A stretch of 64,000 nt of DNA, from the NCBI RefSeq assembly GCF_006540305.1, contig NZ_BJOR01000001.1:7812001-7876000 (forward strand), written 5' to 3'. This DNA comes from Streptomyces sp. 6-11-2 (lineage in GTDB: Bacteria; Actinomycetota; Actinomycetes; Streptomycetales; Streptomycetaceae). Positions 18,066 through 26,398 of the stretch are shown piece by piece (position 1 is the stretch's first letter; the number at the start of each line of letters is the position of its first letter). The notes under the pieces were generated by a model, which did not search any database, was not told where the DNA came from, and saw only the letters and a program-made list of their open reading frames with translations. The position numbers and the translations under genes were made by a program.

Positions 18066-19147
18066 GACTGCCTTTCCGTGGCTATCCATACGATCTGTTT
18101 CAGCGTCTCGGCGACGTCCTGGGGCAGGTCTGCTTCTTCCAGCGTGGCGAGAGCGGTGTCGCGCCTGGCGGTGATCATCTTTTCGACCCGCTGCCGGGCG
18201 CCGGTGGTCTCCATGAGGGTGCGGACCCGGTCGATGTCCTCGCTCCCCAGTTCCGGGCTGCCGACCAGGGTGCTGAGCAGCTTCAGGTCGGCCCCGGAGG
18301 CGTCCTGGACCGTGAGAGCCAGGAGCGCGGTGGCTTTGCCCTCACGGATGTCGTCTCCGACAGGCTTGCCGGTCTGTACCGGATCACCGAAGACGTTGAG
18401 CAGGTCGTCGCGCAGCTGAAACGCTTCTCCCAGCGGGATGGCGAAATCGGTGCAGGTCTGCAGCAGCTGCGGATCGCCGCCGGCCAGGGAAACGCCGAGG
18501 TGCAGGGGCCGTTCCACGGTGTATTTCCCCGTCTTGTACCGGGCGACCCGCAGCGCGGCCTCGACGTCTCCGGACATCCGGTCGGTCGACAGCAGATCCA
18601 GGTACTGCCCGTAGACCAGCTCGGCGCGCATGCTGTCCACCAGCGGCAGGACCCGGGCCCGTGTCCCGGCTCCGAGCCCTGCGCCCGCCAGCATTTCGTC
18701 CGACCACACGAGCAAGAGGTCACCGAGGAGGACGGCGGCACCCCGGCCGTGCGCCTCCGCCTTGCTGAGCCGCCCACCGCCGCTCATGTACTCGGCGGCC
18801 AGCGCGCGGTGGGCCGAGGGCCGTCCGCGGCGAGTATCGCTGTCGTCCATGACGTCGTCGTGGATCAGGGCGAACGTCTGGAACAGCTCCAGGGCGGCGG
18901 CGACGCGAAGGACCGCGTGGAAGTCTTCCGATGCGCCTGCGGCCTGCCATCCCGCCACGCACAGCAAGGGGCGCAGTCGCTTGCCGTTGGAGAAGAGAAG
19001 TCGGCGGACGGTGGTGAACAGCGGTGCCATTTCCGGGCCGAGTGCTGCCCGCTCCTGCACGACGACGAAGTCCTCGAGTACCGCGTCTACATCGTCACGA
19101 ACGGATATAAGGGTCGGAATATCGGTGTCCCACGCGGTACCAGCCAT
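18062..19147 (-). CDS. Geranylgeranyl diphosphate synthase (polyprenyl synthetase)
   Basis: 361 residues from ATG 19147. The first aspartate-rich motif is DDVMDDSD (97-104) and the second is RDDLLNVFGD (246-255). Lys/Arg residues of GKRLRP near 55-60 bind the diphosphate. It condenses IPP with an allylic diphosphate to GGPP, the precursor for the class II cyclase encoded next. AAGGAAGG lies 11 nt before ATG 19147; a TTG 39 nt upstream is possible but weaker. Chain length (C20) is inferred mainly from context. Confidence 0.88.
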   Translation of the reverse strand: MAGTAWDTDIPTLISVRDDVDAVLEDFVVVQERAALGPEMAPLFTTVRRLLFSNGKRLRPLLCVAGWQAAGASEDFHAVLRVAAALELFQTFALIHDDVMDDSDTRRGRPSAHRALAAEYMSGGGRLSKAEAHGRGAAVLLGDLLLVWSDEMLAGAGLGAGTRARVLPLVDSMRAELVYGQYLDLLSTDRMSGDVEAALRVARYKTGKYTVERPLHLGVSLAGGDPQLLQTCTDFAIPLGEAFQLRDDLLNVFGDPVQTGKPVGDDIREGKATALLALTVQDASGADLKLLSTLVGSPELGSEDIDRVRTLMETTGARQRVEKMITARRDTALATLEEADLPQDVAETLKQIVWIATERQS

Positions 19148-19220
19148 CGATGCACGTACCTTCCTTGAAGCGAGAATCCCAGGCAAAATCGCCCTTTTCC
19201 CGTGGCCGGGCAGAACACGG

Positions 19221-19243
19221 CCCCCGGGTTTGCACCCCGGGGG
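19221..19243 (-). terminator. Hairpin between conservon and diterpenoid operon
   Basis: CCCCCGGG (19221-19228) and CCCGGGGG (19236-19243) form a perfect 8-bp stem with a 7-nt loop. It lies just downstream of the conservon P450 and upstream of the GGPP synthase on the same strand. There is no U-tract, which is common for Streptomyces terminators. It suggests two separate transcription units. Confidence 0.5.
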
Positions 19244-19276
19244 CGGTCGGTCAGCTGTCGGTGTTGGTGATGTGGA

Positions 19277-20515
19277 TCAAGCGGACACGGGGACGCTACC
19301 CCGCGTTGATCTCCGTGAATCCGGTGTCTGCGGAGTGAAACGGCAGGGCAGTGAGGTGAGAACGCGATAGATGGGGCCTGGCTGGTACGTCAGAGTGGCA
19401 GCCGGAACGGTGAGTTCGATGTCCGGCAGCCTGCCCATCAGCCGCTCGATGGCCGCGACCGACACCACGAACACGATGTCCTCGGCGGGGCAGGAGTGCG
19501 GACCGGCCGCGAAGGCGAGGTGTGCCTTGTAGTCGGAGCGCTGCTCGTCGCTCACCTGACCGGCGTGGGGGCAGGTGTTGACCGCCGCGTAGGAGACCAT
19601 GATGGGCTCTCCGGCCTCGATGGCGCGCCCGTGGAACGTGACGGAGCGCCGCGCGCGGTGGAGGCTGTACATGGCCAGCGGCGGATCCGCCCAGAGCACC
19701 TCGTCGATGGCGTGCCTGATGGGCAGACTCCCGGTGGTGAGAGTGCCCCGGTACCGTTGGTCGGAGAGCATCTGCGCGAGGGTGTTGGCGATCAGGCCCG
19801 CCAGCGTGCCGTAGGCCGCGCCCTGAGTGATCAGTACCTGGTTGATCACCTCCTCCGGGCTGAGCCCGTGCGGGTGGTCGATGAACCAGGAGGTGAGGTC
19901 GCGGCCGCGCCGCGCGCTCTTCATGGCGTAAAGGCTGCCCAGATACGCGGTGAGAGCCTGCTCGCCCGCCTCCTTGGCCTGCGGGACCGTACTCATCATC
20001 GCCTCGATCGCCGACATGAGCTGGTCCGCGCCCTCGTCCGGCATGCCGAACAAGGTGTTCAGGACCATGAGCGGCAGCCTACGGGCGTACTGGGCGACCA
20101 GGTCGGCCCGTCCCGTATGGGCGAACTCGTCCAGAAGCGTGTCCGCGTGACGCCGCGTCACATCCCGTAGGTACTGGGGGTCGAGGAGCGCGAAACTGTC
20201 GGTGATGACCTTCCGCAGATGCGCGTGTTCCTCGCCGTCGGCGAAGAACAGGCTGGGCCGCCACTGCAAGGGCTCCTTGACCGGACTGTCTGCCGGCACC
20301 GTCGTGTCCCAGCCCCGGGTGTCCTTGGTCCAGGTACCGGGGTCCTGCAACAGGTCGAGAGCGGCCCGGTAGTCGGTGACCACCCATACGACGACGCCGG
20401 GATCGATCTCGGCGCGGCCCACCGGGCCCTGTGCTCGCAGCAGTTGGTAGCTGCGCTGAGGGTCGACGGCATGCTCCGGTCCGTACAGCGGTACAGCGTT
20501 GGGGGCATTGGTCAC
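19277..20515 (-). CDS. cvnE: Conservon cytochrome P450 (CvnE-like, CYP157 type)
   Basis: 412 residues. The heme loop is FAAGPHSCPA with Cys342. The K-helix reads DEVLW (E272 to W275), so the normally invariant arginine of ExxR is replaced by Trp; the I-helix (GAAYGTLAG) is also unusual. CYP157 enzymes of conservons are known to lack ExxR, which supports the assignment. GTG 20515 overlaps the TGA of the GTPase gene. It is the last gene of the conservon; its substrate is unknown. Confidence 0.88.
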   Translation of the reverse strand: MTNAPNAVPLYGPEHAVDPQRSYQLLRAQGPVGRAEIDPGVVVWVVTDYRAALDLLQDPGTWTKDTRGWDTTVPADSPVKEPLQWRPSLFFADGEEHAHLRKVITDSFALLDPQYLRDVTRRHADTLLDEFAHTGRADLVAQYARRLPLMVLNTLFGMPDEGADQLMSAIEAMMSTVPQAKEAGEQALTAYLGSLYAMKSARRGRDLTSWFIDHPHGLSPEEVINQVLITQGAAYGTLAGLIANTLAQMLSDQRYRGTLTTGSLPIRHAIDEVLWADPPLAMYSLHRARRSVTFHGRAIEAGEPIMVSYAAVNTCPHAGQVSDEQRSDYKAHLAFAAGPHSCPAEDIVFVVSVAAIERLMGRLPDIELTVPAATLTYQPGPIYRVLTSLPCRFTPQTPDSRRSTRGSVPVSA

Positions 20516-21108
20516 AGATCGCCTCCGGCACGGGTGACGAGGTGGGCGGCCAGCGCTCGCAGCGCGTTGAGGCTGGAGTCCCAGTCGCGCGCGTCGCAGA
20601 TGACCATGGGGGTGTGATCCTCGACGTCGAGCTTGACGCGGAGGGTTTCCTCGTCATAGGTGGGGGATTCGGGGAATTGGTTCACGGCTACGGCATAGTC
20701 CAGGCCGCTCTCCTCTATGAGGTCCATGACCTCGAAGGAGTCGGCCAGTCTCCGGGTGTCCACGATGACGAGTGCGCCCAGGGCCCCACGGGCGTAGTCG
20801 CTCCACAGGGGCTTGAACCGCCGCTGCCCGGGCGTGCCGAACAGGTACAGGACGATTCGCCCCTGGGCGATGGTGAGACGGCCGAAGTCGATGGCCACCG
20901 TGGTGGTCTTCTTGTCCGCGACCGCAAGCTCGTCGACATGGGCCGCCGCGTCGGTCATGACCTCCTCGGTGTGGAGGCTCGGAATCTCCGACAGGGTGCG
21001 GATCAGCGTGGTCTTACCGATACCGAACGGCCCGGCCACCAGGATCTTCACCCGTTCGTGGTTCGAGTCCGGCAGGTAGACCGGCGCACTAGAGGGCGAG
21101 GAGCCCAT
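20512..21108 (-). CDS. cvnD: Conservon ATP/GTP-binding protein (CvnD-like)
   Basis: 198 residues. P-loop GPFGIGKTT, switch-like YLFGTPGQRRF and base-recognition motif NQFPES mark a Ras/MglA-like small GTPase of the conservon type. It acts with the roadblock and DUF742 proteins in a membrane-associated signalling complex. ATG 21108 is chosen because GGAGGAGG lies just upstream; it overlaps the end of the DUF742 gene by 20 nt, which indicates coupling. Confidence 0.9.
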   Translation of the reverse strand: MGSSPSSAPVYLPDSNHERVKILVAGPFGIGKTTLIRTLSEIPSLHTEEVMTDAAAHVDELAVADKKTTTVAIDFGRLTIAQGRIVLYLFGTPGQRRFKPLWSDYARGALGALVIVDTRRLADSFEVMDLIEESGLDYAVAVNQFPESPTYDEETLRVKLDVEDHTPMVICDARDWDSSLNALRALAAHLVTRAGGDL

Positions 21109-21460
21109 GCATAACCTCCTCCAGGAGGGCCTTGCTGGGCCGTCCGGCGTGAGCGGTGGGAGCAAGGGCGTCCGGAAGCGGCGCAGCGGCACGCAGGTGA
21201 CCGTCGGACACCAGTTGCGCGGCGAGCATCTTCACCACGCCGATCGGAAGACGCAGATAGCCCGCGATCTCCATCACGGTCAGCCCGCCGTCATTGACCA
21301 GGTCGAGAAGTCGCTGATGGGCGGGCGTGTGATGGGGCAGCGCAGGTCGGCCGGTGGCGGTCAAGGCCGTCAGGTCTTCGAGCGTGCTGTGCTCGGGAGC
21401 GCTGAGGCCTCCCGTGGCCAGGTAACTGGGGACCAGTCGTCGCGCCGGGCCCGGGCTCAT
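21089..21460 (-). CDS. cvnC: Conservon DUF742 protein (CvnC-like)
   Basis: 123 residues of the DUF742 family: VPSYLATGG near the start, then LLDLVNDGGLTVMEIAGYLR and LPIGVVKMLAAQLVSDG, a winged-helix-like core. The start ATGA overlaps the roadblock stop and the end overlaps cvnD. In characterised conservons this protein joins the sensor-kinase-like protein and the GTPase. Confidence 0.9.
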   Translation of the reverse strand: MSPGPARRLVPSYLATGGLSAPEHSTLEDLTALTATGRPALPHHTPAHQRLLDLVNDGGLTVMEIAGYLRLPIGVVKMLAAQLVSDGHLRAAAPLPDALAPTAHAGRPSKALLEEVMHGLLAL

Positions 21461-21891
21461 GATGACGGGCCATGGGAGCGCGTGGGTACGGACATCAGCG
21501 CCTCGCCGAGGTTCTTCGCCTGCCGCGCGAGAGTGTGCGCGACGATGTTCATCGGCACATCGGTGCCGAAGGAAGCGGCGATGAACGCGTTGGCTCCGCC
21601 GGCCGGCATGACCATAAGCGTTCCAGAGGCGTCGAGTTGGACCGTAATGGTGGAGATCGGAGTCTCCTCGGGTGCCTGGAGCGAGACGACGGCCGCCGCG
21701 CGCGCGGCGCCGTGCAGGGCGGACACCATGGCCGCCATGCCCTCGGAGTCATCGCGGCCGAGGCTGCCCGAGGCTCCGACGACGATGCCGTCGGCGGACA
21801 GGATCAGAGCATGACGGACGCCGATCTCGATGATCGGGCCCAGGACCCAGGAGGGGTCGGGTATCTGCTCACTGAGAGTTGACTGGGTCAA
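21457..21891 (-). CDS. cvnB: Conservon roadblock/LC7 protein (CvnB-like)
   Basis: 144 residues with the roadblock/LC7 fold: VRHALILSADGIVVGASGSL, then a beta-rich section TLMVMPAGGANAFIAASFG. These proteins bind and regulate small GTPases. TTG 21891 overlaps the TGA of the kinase gene, and its own stop overlaps the DUF742 start, so the whole conservon is translationally linked. Confidence 0.9.
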   Translation of the reverse strand: MTQSTLSEQIPDPSWVLGPIIEIGVRHALILSADGIVVGASGSLGRDDSEGMAAMVSALHGAARAAAVVSLQAPEETPISTITVQLDASGTLMVMPAGGANAFIAASFGTDVPMNIVAHTLARQAKNLGEALMSVPTRSHGPSS

Positions 21892-23240
21892 GACTTGTCC
21901 TTGTTCTCAGAGTCGGTTGCGTCACGTCCGGCGGCAACGGCCTGCTCGAAGTCACCCCATGCGGCGCCAGCCGCATCCGGGTCCACCGGTCGAGCCGTAC
22001 GAGTCAGAGAGCGGCCACGGGAGGATCCGCTCCGGCGGCGGCGCTGGGGCAGCCCGCTGGCGTCACGCGGAGACGGCGCGCTGACGTCACGCAACCCCTC
22101 CCCGCGCTCCGCGGCGTCAGGAGGTACGGGCGTGCGCGGCGCCGGTGCCGGCAGGGCCGCCATCGCCGACGGCGGCTCCGCCTGCTCATCGATGGTGGTC
22201 AGCAGATGCTTCGGAACCGCCAGCACGGCACGAACCCCGCCATAGGGGGAGACCTGATCGACGGACACGTGGAAGCCGTGGTCGGCGACCAGCTGCCCGA
22301 TAGCCGCGAAACCCAGAGCCGGAGGGTCGCCCAGCTCGGTGAGCAGCAGCTTGCCGGCATTCTCGCCGGTCACCAGCCGGGTGCCGCGCGCGACGGACTC
22401 GCGGGTCATCCCCTTGCCCGCGTCATCGATCTGGATGCACACGTTGCCGTTGTCCGTCTGCAGAAGGGTGACCTCCACCGCCAAGTCGCCCCGTGAGGAC
22501 TCCAGCGCGTTCGCCATCAGCTCGGCGCAGGCCACCGCCACCGGTTCTGCGGCCCGGCCGACAATGCCCACCCCGCCGACCAGCAGTTTGGTGTGGACCT
22601 GGATCCGCTCGAATCCGTTCAGACGCGACGTGGCTCCGGCGACGACGTCGGGGAGGTGGGTGTCCGGCCGGACCAGGCCGGGCCACGAACCACTCACGAT
22701 GGCCGCTTTCTGCACCAGCCGGAGGACCTGCTCGTTGAGCTGGTCGATACGAAAATACTCCCTGACGACCTCGGGGTCGCGGCAGTCGCGCTGCAGCTCG
22801 TCGATGAGCGTCTGCAGCCGGAAGCTCTGGGCCTGGATGGCCGTGCAGGCGCCGCGCAGTGCCGCCCGGGCGGCGGAGTCGATACGGCCGCGCTCACCGA
22901 TCAGTGTCTCCACGAACAGGTCGTGCGCCGCCTGGGCCTGCACCGCGAAGTCGCTGTTGTCGTTCAACAGGCCGTCGGGCACGGGATGATGGTCGCTTAT
23001 CAAGTGCAGAGCGGCGGCGGGCAGCCGGTTGTTCACCAAGTGGCGCAACTCTTCGAACTGTGCCCTCTCGCGGGCCCGGAGGGTTGCCAACGCCTCATTC
23101 TGCTCGGCGATTTGCCGGGTCAGCGCCGCACAGCGACGCGACAGGCCCGCGCGAGATCTGGCGAGAGCCGCTGCGGCGACAGCGCCCGCTGCGGTTGTCG
23201 CACCCAGCACCGCAAGGGCAGCTTCGGGATTTGATGTCAC
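21888..23240 (-). CDS. cvnA: Conservon sensor histidine kinase-like protein (CvnA-like)
   Basis: 450 residues. One N-terminal hydrophobic helix (AVLGATTAAGAVAAAALA) is followed by a coiled coil and a HATPase_c domain (N-box AELMANALESS, DDAGKGMTRES, then ALGFAAIGQLVADHGF). The nitrate-sensor periplasmic domain of larger CvnA proteins is absent. The C-terminal 80 residues are Pro/Arg-rich and probably disordered. It heads the five-gene conservon whose end faces the diterpenoid operon. Confidence 0.88.
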   Translation of the reverse strand: MTSNPEAALAVLGATTAAGAVAAAALARSRAGLSRRCAALTRQIAEQNEALATLRARERAQFEELRHLVNNRLPAAALHLISDHHPVPDGLLNDNSDFAVQAQAAHDLFVETLIGERGRIDSAARAALRGACTAIQAQSFRLQTLIDELQRDCRDPEVVREYFRIDQLNEQVLRLVQKAAIVSGSWPGLVRPDTHLPDVVAGATSRLNGFERIQVHTKLLVGGVGIVGRAAEPVAVACAELMANALESSRGDLAVEVTLLQTDNGNVCIQIDDAGKGMTRESVARGTRLVTGENAGKLLLTELGDPPALGFAAIGQLVADHGFHVSVDQVSPYGGVRAVLAVPKHLLTTIDEQAEPPSAMAALPAPAPRTPVPPDAAERGEGLRDVSAPSPRDASGLPQRRRRSGSSRGRSLTRTARPVDPDAAGAAWGDFEQAVAAGRDATDSENKDKS

Positions 23241-23539
23241 GGATAGGGGGTCCTCGGAGGGTCAGAGCCAGGCCCCGGCCGGCATCGGGCGACGCAGCGA
23301 AAGCTCACGCCCGACAGGCAGACCTGGCGATGTGGGTAAGGGAGAGGCGCGCACGTCTGCCGGCCACCGCGTGGGACGGCCTGCTTCCCGGAACTCCGCG
23401 CTCCCAGGAGCCCGTCCCGCGGCAGGTTCGCACCGAGAAACGGAACACGGACACGCCAGGCACACTGGGAACCAAGGGAAGCAGGGCATTTCGCTCCGGT
23501 CGACAACGAGCAGACGATCCGGCATGTTACTCATAAGAT

Positions 23540-23730
23540 GATCAGCGTGTGGCATCTTCACGTCGCGTCCACAATGCGGCAACCAGGCCGTCAAGGGCGG
23601 GTCGGTGCGGCCGGGCTCGGCCGGGAAGGACCGGGCTGGGTGAACGGCCCTGGCGAGAGTGCTGCCGTTGACTCCGAAGAGCCGGGCGAGCAGGTCCCGG
23701 GTGCCGACTTTGCACATGAGCACAGTGAGC
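23540..23730 (-). pseudogene. Helix-turn-helix scrap of a transposase
   Basis: A minus-strand frame reads RDLLARLFGVNGSTLARAVH and then PPLTAWL, like the HTH segment of an ISAzo13- or IS5-type transposase. Only about 40 residues are recognisable. The rest of 23241-23540, upstream of the conservon, holds no supportable gene and should contain its promoter. Confidence 0.35.
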
Positions 23731-23780
23731 CTTTCCCGGAAATGATCCTGTCCGGCGACAGGCCCCGCAGGCCGTCACGG

Positions 23781-24585
23781 TGACGAGCGGTGAAACCGGG
23801 ACGGCGGTCCGCCGAAGCCGCGGGTGAAGGCGGCGGTCAACGCCGCAGGCGAGGCGCAGCAAAGCCGACCCGAGACTTCGGTGACGGAGGTCGAACGCAG
23901 CATGGGGAGTGCCGCCAACAGCCGGGCGCGGCCCGCCAATTGGCCTGGCTCTCCCCTGCCCCCTGCAAAATCGCCGGGTGAAGGCACGTTCACTCACGGC
24001 CGTCCGCGCGGCCCACGCGGCATTGGTGACGGTCACGTCCGGGGCCGCCAGGTAGGCGCGACAGAGCGTCGCGAGGTCGGGAGAAGCGGGCAGACCGATG
24101 TGGAACGGAAGCGGGGCGAGCGCGGCGACCTCGTGCAGCAGGAGCGCCGCGACGTGTCCGCCGCGTCCGGACAGATCGTAGTTGGGCACGAACTCGACTG
24201 CCGCCATCAGCAGTTCGCGTAGCAGCGGCGGCACGTCCACGACCGTGCAGGTGGCGGCCAACACGGCACGGCCGTCGGCTCGATGTACAGGCTCCGGGTG
24301 CTCACCTGGAGCATCCGGACGCGGTGCCGGGTCACAGCGGGGATCAAGAGCGCCCGCCCGGGAGGAACGGTCCAGGAGCCATCGGCGGTGTCGGCGACCA
24401 TGACCCCGGTGGCGCCGTGGAGGAACTGCGCGGCACCGGGATGGAGGGGACGCCGTTCCCGACCGCGGGTCCATCGTGGCGTGCGCGGGGAGCTCCCATC
24501 CCGCCCACCATCGCCCCAGCCGGCCAAAGGTCCCCTCACAGTCTTGTCCTGACTCCCGCGCGGCCCGTGCGATCTGATCTTGCAC
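23781..24585 (-). pseudogene. AraC-family regulator broken by frameshifts
   Basis: Three frames together give a complete AraC-type protein. An AraC-binding cupin (HGATGVMVADTADGSW; PPGRALLIPAVTRHRV) leads to a middle part (PPLLRELLMAAVEFVPNYDL; HEVAALAPLPFH). The HTH_18 domain (NAAWAARTAVSERAFTRRF; ALPMLRSTSVTEVSGRLC) ends GFGGPPSRFHRSS. Frame changes fall near 24260 and 23980. GTG 24585 has a GGAGAGAG site. Either it is a recent pseudogene or two sequencing errors are present. Confidence 0.65.
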
Positions 24586-24741
24586 GGTGCTCTCTCCTTT
24601 GTCGGTCCTGAAGTCCTACGGCCTCGGACTGGTGGGCTCGCATGTTGATGTGTCGTGTATTCACTGGGATTTCACGGCATCGGTCACGATGAGAAGCTGG
24701 TCAGGGTGGTGTTCCGCGGGCCAGGTTGGGACGATGCGGGG

Positions 24742-25128
24742 ATGGAGAGTGATCTGGCGGAGCCCTCAGCCACGGAGTTGGCAGAGGCCATGCGCGCTGC
24801 GCTCATGCATGCCCGGTGGGATCCGGGCGGTGATCCGGCGGTCGCCGTTGATGTGTTGAGCGGCATGGTCGAAGGCGTGTGCGGTCCGGTCGATTCGGTG
24901 GCGGTCGGACAGACTGTCTTCGACTCCGAAGCGCTGGGGACGGTGTACCTGTTCTGCGCTTCAGTGAACAAGGCCCTTGATCGGAATCACCCGGCGCGGC
25001 CCCCCGCTCACCGGGGTTTGTCCATGGCGGAGCATCTCGCCTTCGTACAGCCCTTGCTGCCCGGACTCCACCGGCGGCAGCAGGAGGTACTACAACTTCT
25101 GGACCGGGAGTTTCCGGCAGACAACTGA
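24742..25128 (+). CDS. Hypothetical cytoplasmic protein
   Basis: 128 residues from ATG 24742. It is acidic and helical with no signal peptide: TELAEAMRAALMHARWDP, VAVGQTVFDSEALGTVYLFC, HRRQQEVLQLLDREFPADN. Codon bias is that of a real Streptomyces gene. An in-frame GTG at 24655 would add about 29 residues; the choice is uncertain because neither start has a strong ribosome site. I do not recognise a family. Confidence 0.55.
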   Translation: MESDLAEPSATELAEAMRAALMHARWDPGGDPAVAVDVLSGMVEGVCGPVDSVAVGQTVFDSEALGTVYLFCASVNKALDRNHPARPPAHRGLSMAEHLAFVQPLLPGLHRRQQEVLQLLDREFPADN

Positions 25129-25159
25129 TTCAGTGAGCATGCGGAGTGGCGAACCCGGA

Positions 25160-25383
25160 GCCCAGACGCACTCACCGTGTGTCGTCGCCGGGAACGTATC
25201 GGCTCCAGGTCCCTCCGGCTTCGCGGTGACCAGCCGGGTGGCTGTCCTGTCGCGGTAACCGAGCGCCTTGGCAATGACGGGGGCCGGGGCCTGCAGGACG
25301 AGGTGGCGGATCGGGGAGGTCCTGCCGCGCTGCGGAGGAACGCCGATCTTCCGCAGGTGCACCTGGAGGCTGACCGGGTTCAT
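25160..25383 (-). pseudogene. Tyrosine-recombinase-like C-terminal scrap
   Basis: The frame reads PVSLQVHLRKIGVPPQRGRT, SPIRHLVLQAPAPVIAKALG and YRDRTATRLV. This resembles the tail of Streptomyces integrase-like proteins with the RTSAIRHLVLQAP block. The stretch 25384-25600 beside it carries two more short protein-like scraps on opposite strands (minus: CVKRYTERLKTAYEHAWEIR; plus: ERYGQVLDEDDEGERARTLA) whose families I cannot name. Confidence 0.4.
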
Positions 25384-25626
25384 CGGCGGTGGTAGCCGTA
25401 GGCGTCCCGGATCTCCCACGCGTGCTCGTACGCCGTCTTCAGCCGCTCGGTGTAGCGTTTCACGCACGACGGGTCCTGAATGCCGAGCGGTACGGCCAGG
25501 TGCTCGACGAGGACGACGAGGGGGAGCGGGCGCGGACTCTGGCCGGATACGTGCGCTGGCGAAGACGTACCACTCCGGTGTGCGGACGCGCTTGAATCGT
25601 TTTGCGCCCGACGATACTTTCAGCGC

Positions 25627-25657
25627 TTGACCTTGACGCAACGGCAGGGTTTCTACT
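25627..25657 (+). promoter_or_regulatory. MerR-type promoter and operator
   Basis: -35 TTGACC (25627-25632) and -10 TCTACT (25652-25657) are separated by 19 bp, the long spacer typical of MerR-activated promoters. The spacer region holds the imperfect dyad ACCTTGACG-CAA-CGGCAGGGT (25630-25650). The ATG lies 7 nt past the -10, so the transcript is probably leaderless. Confidence 0.6.
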
Positions 25658-25663
25658 GGCGGC

Positions 25664-26398
25664 ATGCGAATCGGAGAGATCGCCGCGCTCGTCGGGCTCA
25701 CCACCCGGGCGATCCGGCACTACCACCATGTCGGGCTGCTTCCGGAACCGGAGCGGCGCCCCAATGGCTACCGGACCTACAGCGTCCGCGACGCCGTCCT
25801 GCTTGCCAGGGTGCGCAGGCTCACCGAACTCGGCCTCAGCCTCGATGAAGTGCGCGACGCCCTCGCCGACGATGCCGGGCGCGAACTGGCCGAGGTGTTG
25901 GAGGAACTCGACGCCGACCTGGCCCGCCAGGAAGCCGACATCCGGGAGCGCCGCTGCCGGCTCAGCGCCCTGCTCGCCGAGCCGCCCGGCGTGACCGGGC
26001 CCGTCTCACCCGCCCTCGCCGCACTACTGGCACAGGCCCCCAGGACAGACTCGCCGAGCGCGGCCAAGGACCGCGAGTACCTCACGCTGATGGACGCCAC
26101 CAGCACCGGTGGCCAAGAGATTTTCGCGCTACTCGGAACTCTGATCGCCGATCCCGCGGTCGTCGAACTGTATGAGCGCCTCGACGCGCTCGCCGAAGCC
26201 CCCGCCGACGATCCGCGGATCGCACCCCTGGCAGCTGACTTGATGGCAGCCGTCCCCGAGGAGCTGTTCGCCGCAATCCCCGAGGACGGGGTGGTCGTGA
26301 CCGGGTTCAAGGAGGCGCTGCTCGCCGAGTACGCCCCCGCGCAGGCGGAAGTCGTGGGCCGGCTCATGGACGCGTTCATGGAGAGGGGCCGGGGATGA
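25664..26398 (+). CDS. MerR-family transcriptional regulator
   Basis: 244 residues. The MerR winged helix covers 1-70 (MRIGEIAALVGLTTRAIRHY; ERRPNGYRTYSVRDAVLLAR), then a coiled-coil dimerisation helix of about 40 residues, and an effector domain to the end. No metal-binding Cys pattern is visible, so a drug-type ligand is more likely than a metal. There is no Shine-Dalgarno site. The downstream membrane-protein gene overlaps by ATGA, so the two form an operon that the MerR protein probably controls. Confidence 0.85.
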   Translation: MRIGEIAALVGLTTRAIRHYHHVGLLPEPERRPNGYRTYSVRDAVLLARVRRLTELGLSLDEVRDALADDAGRELAEVLEELDADLARQEADIRERRCRLSALLAEPPGVTGPVSPALAALLAQAPRTDSPSAAKDREYLTLMDATSTGGQEIFALLGTLIADPAVVELYERLDALAEAPADDPRIAPLAADLMAAVPEELFAAIPEDGVVVTGFKEALLAEYAPAQAEVVGRLMDAFMERGRG

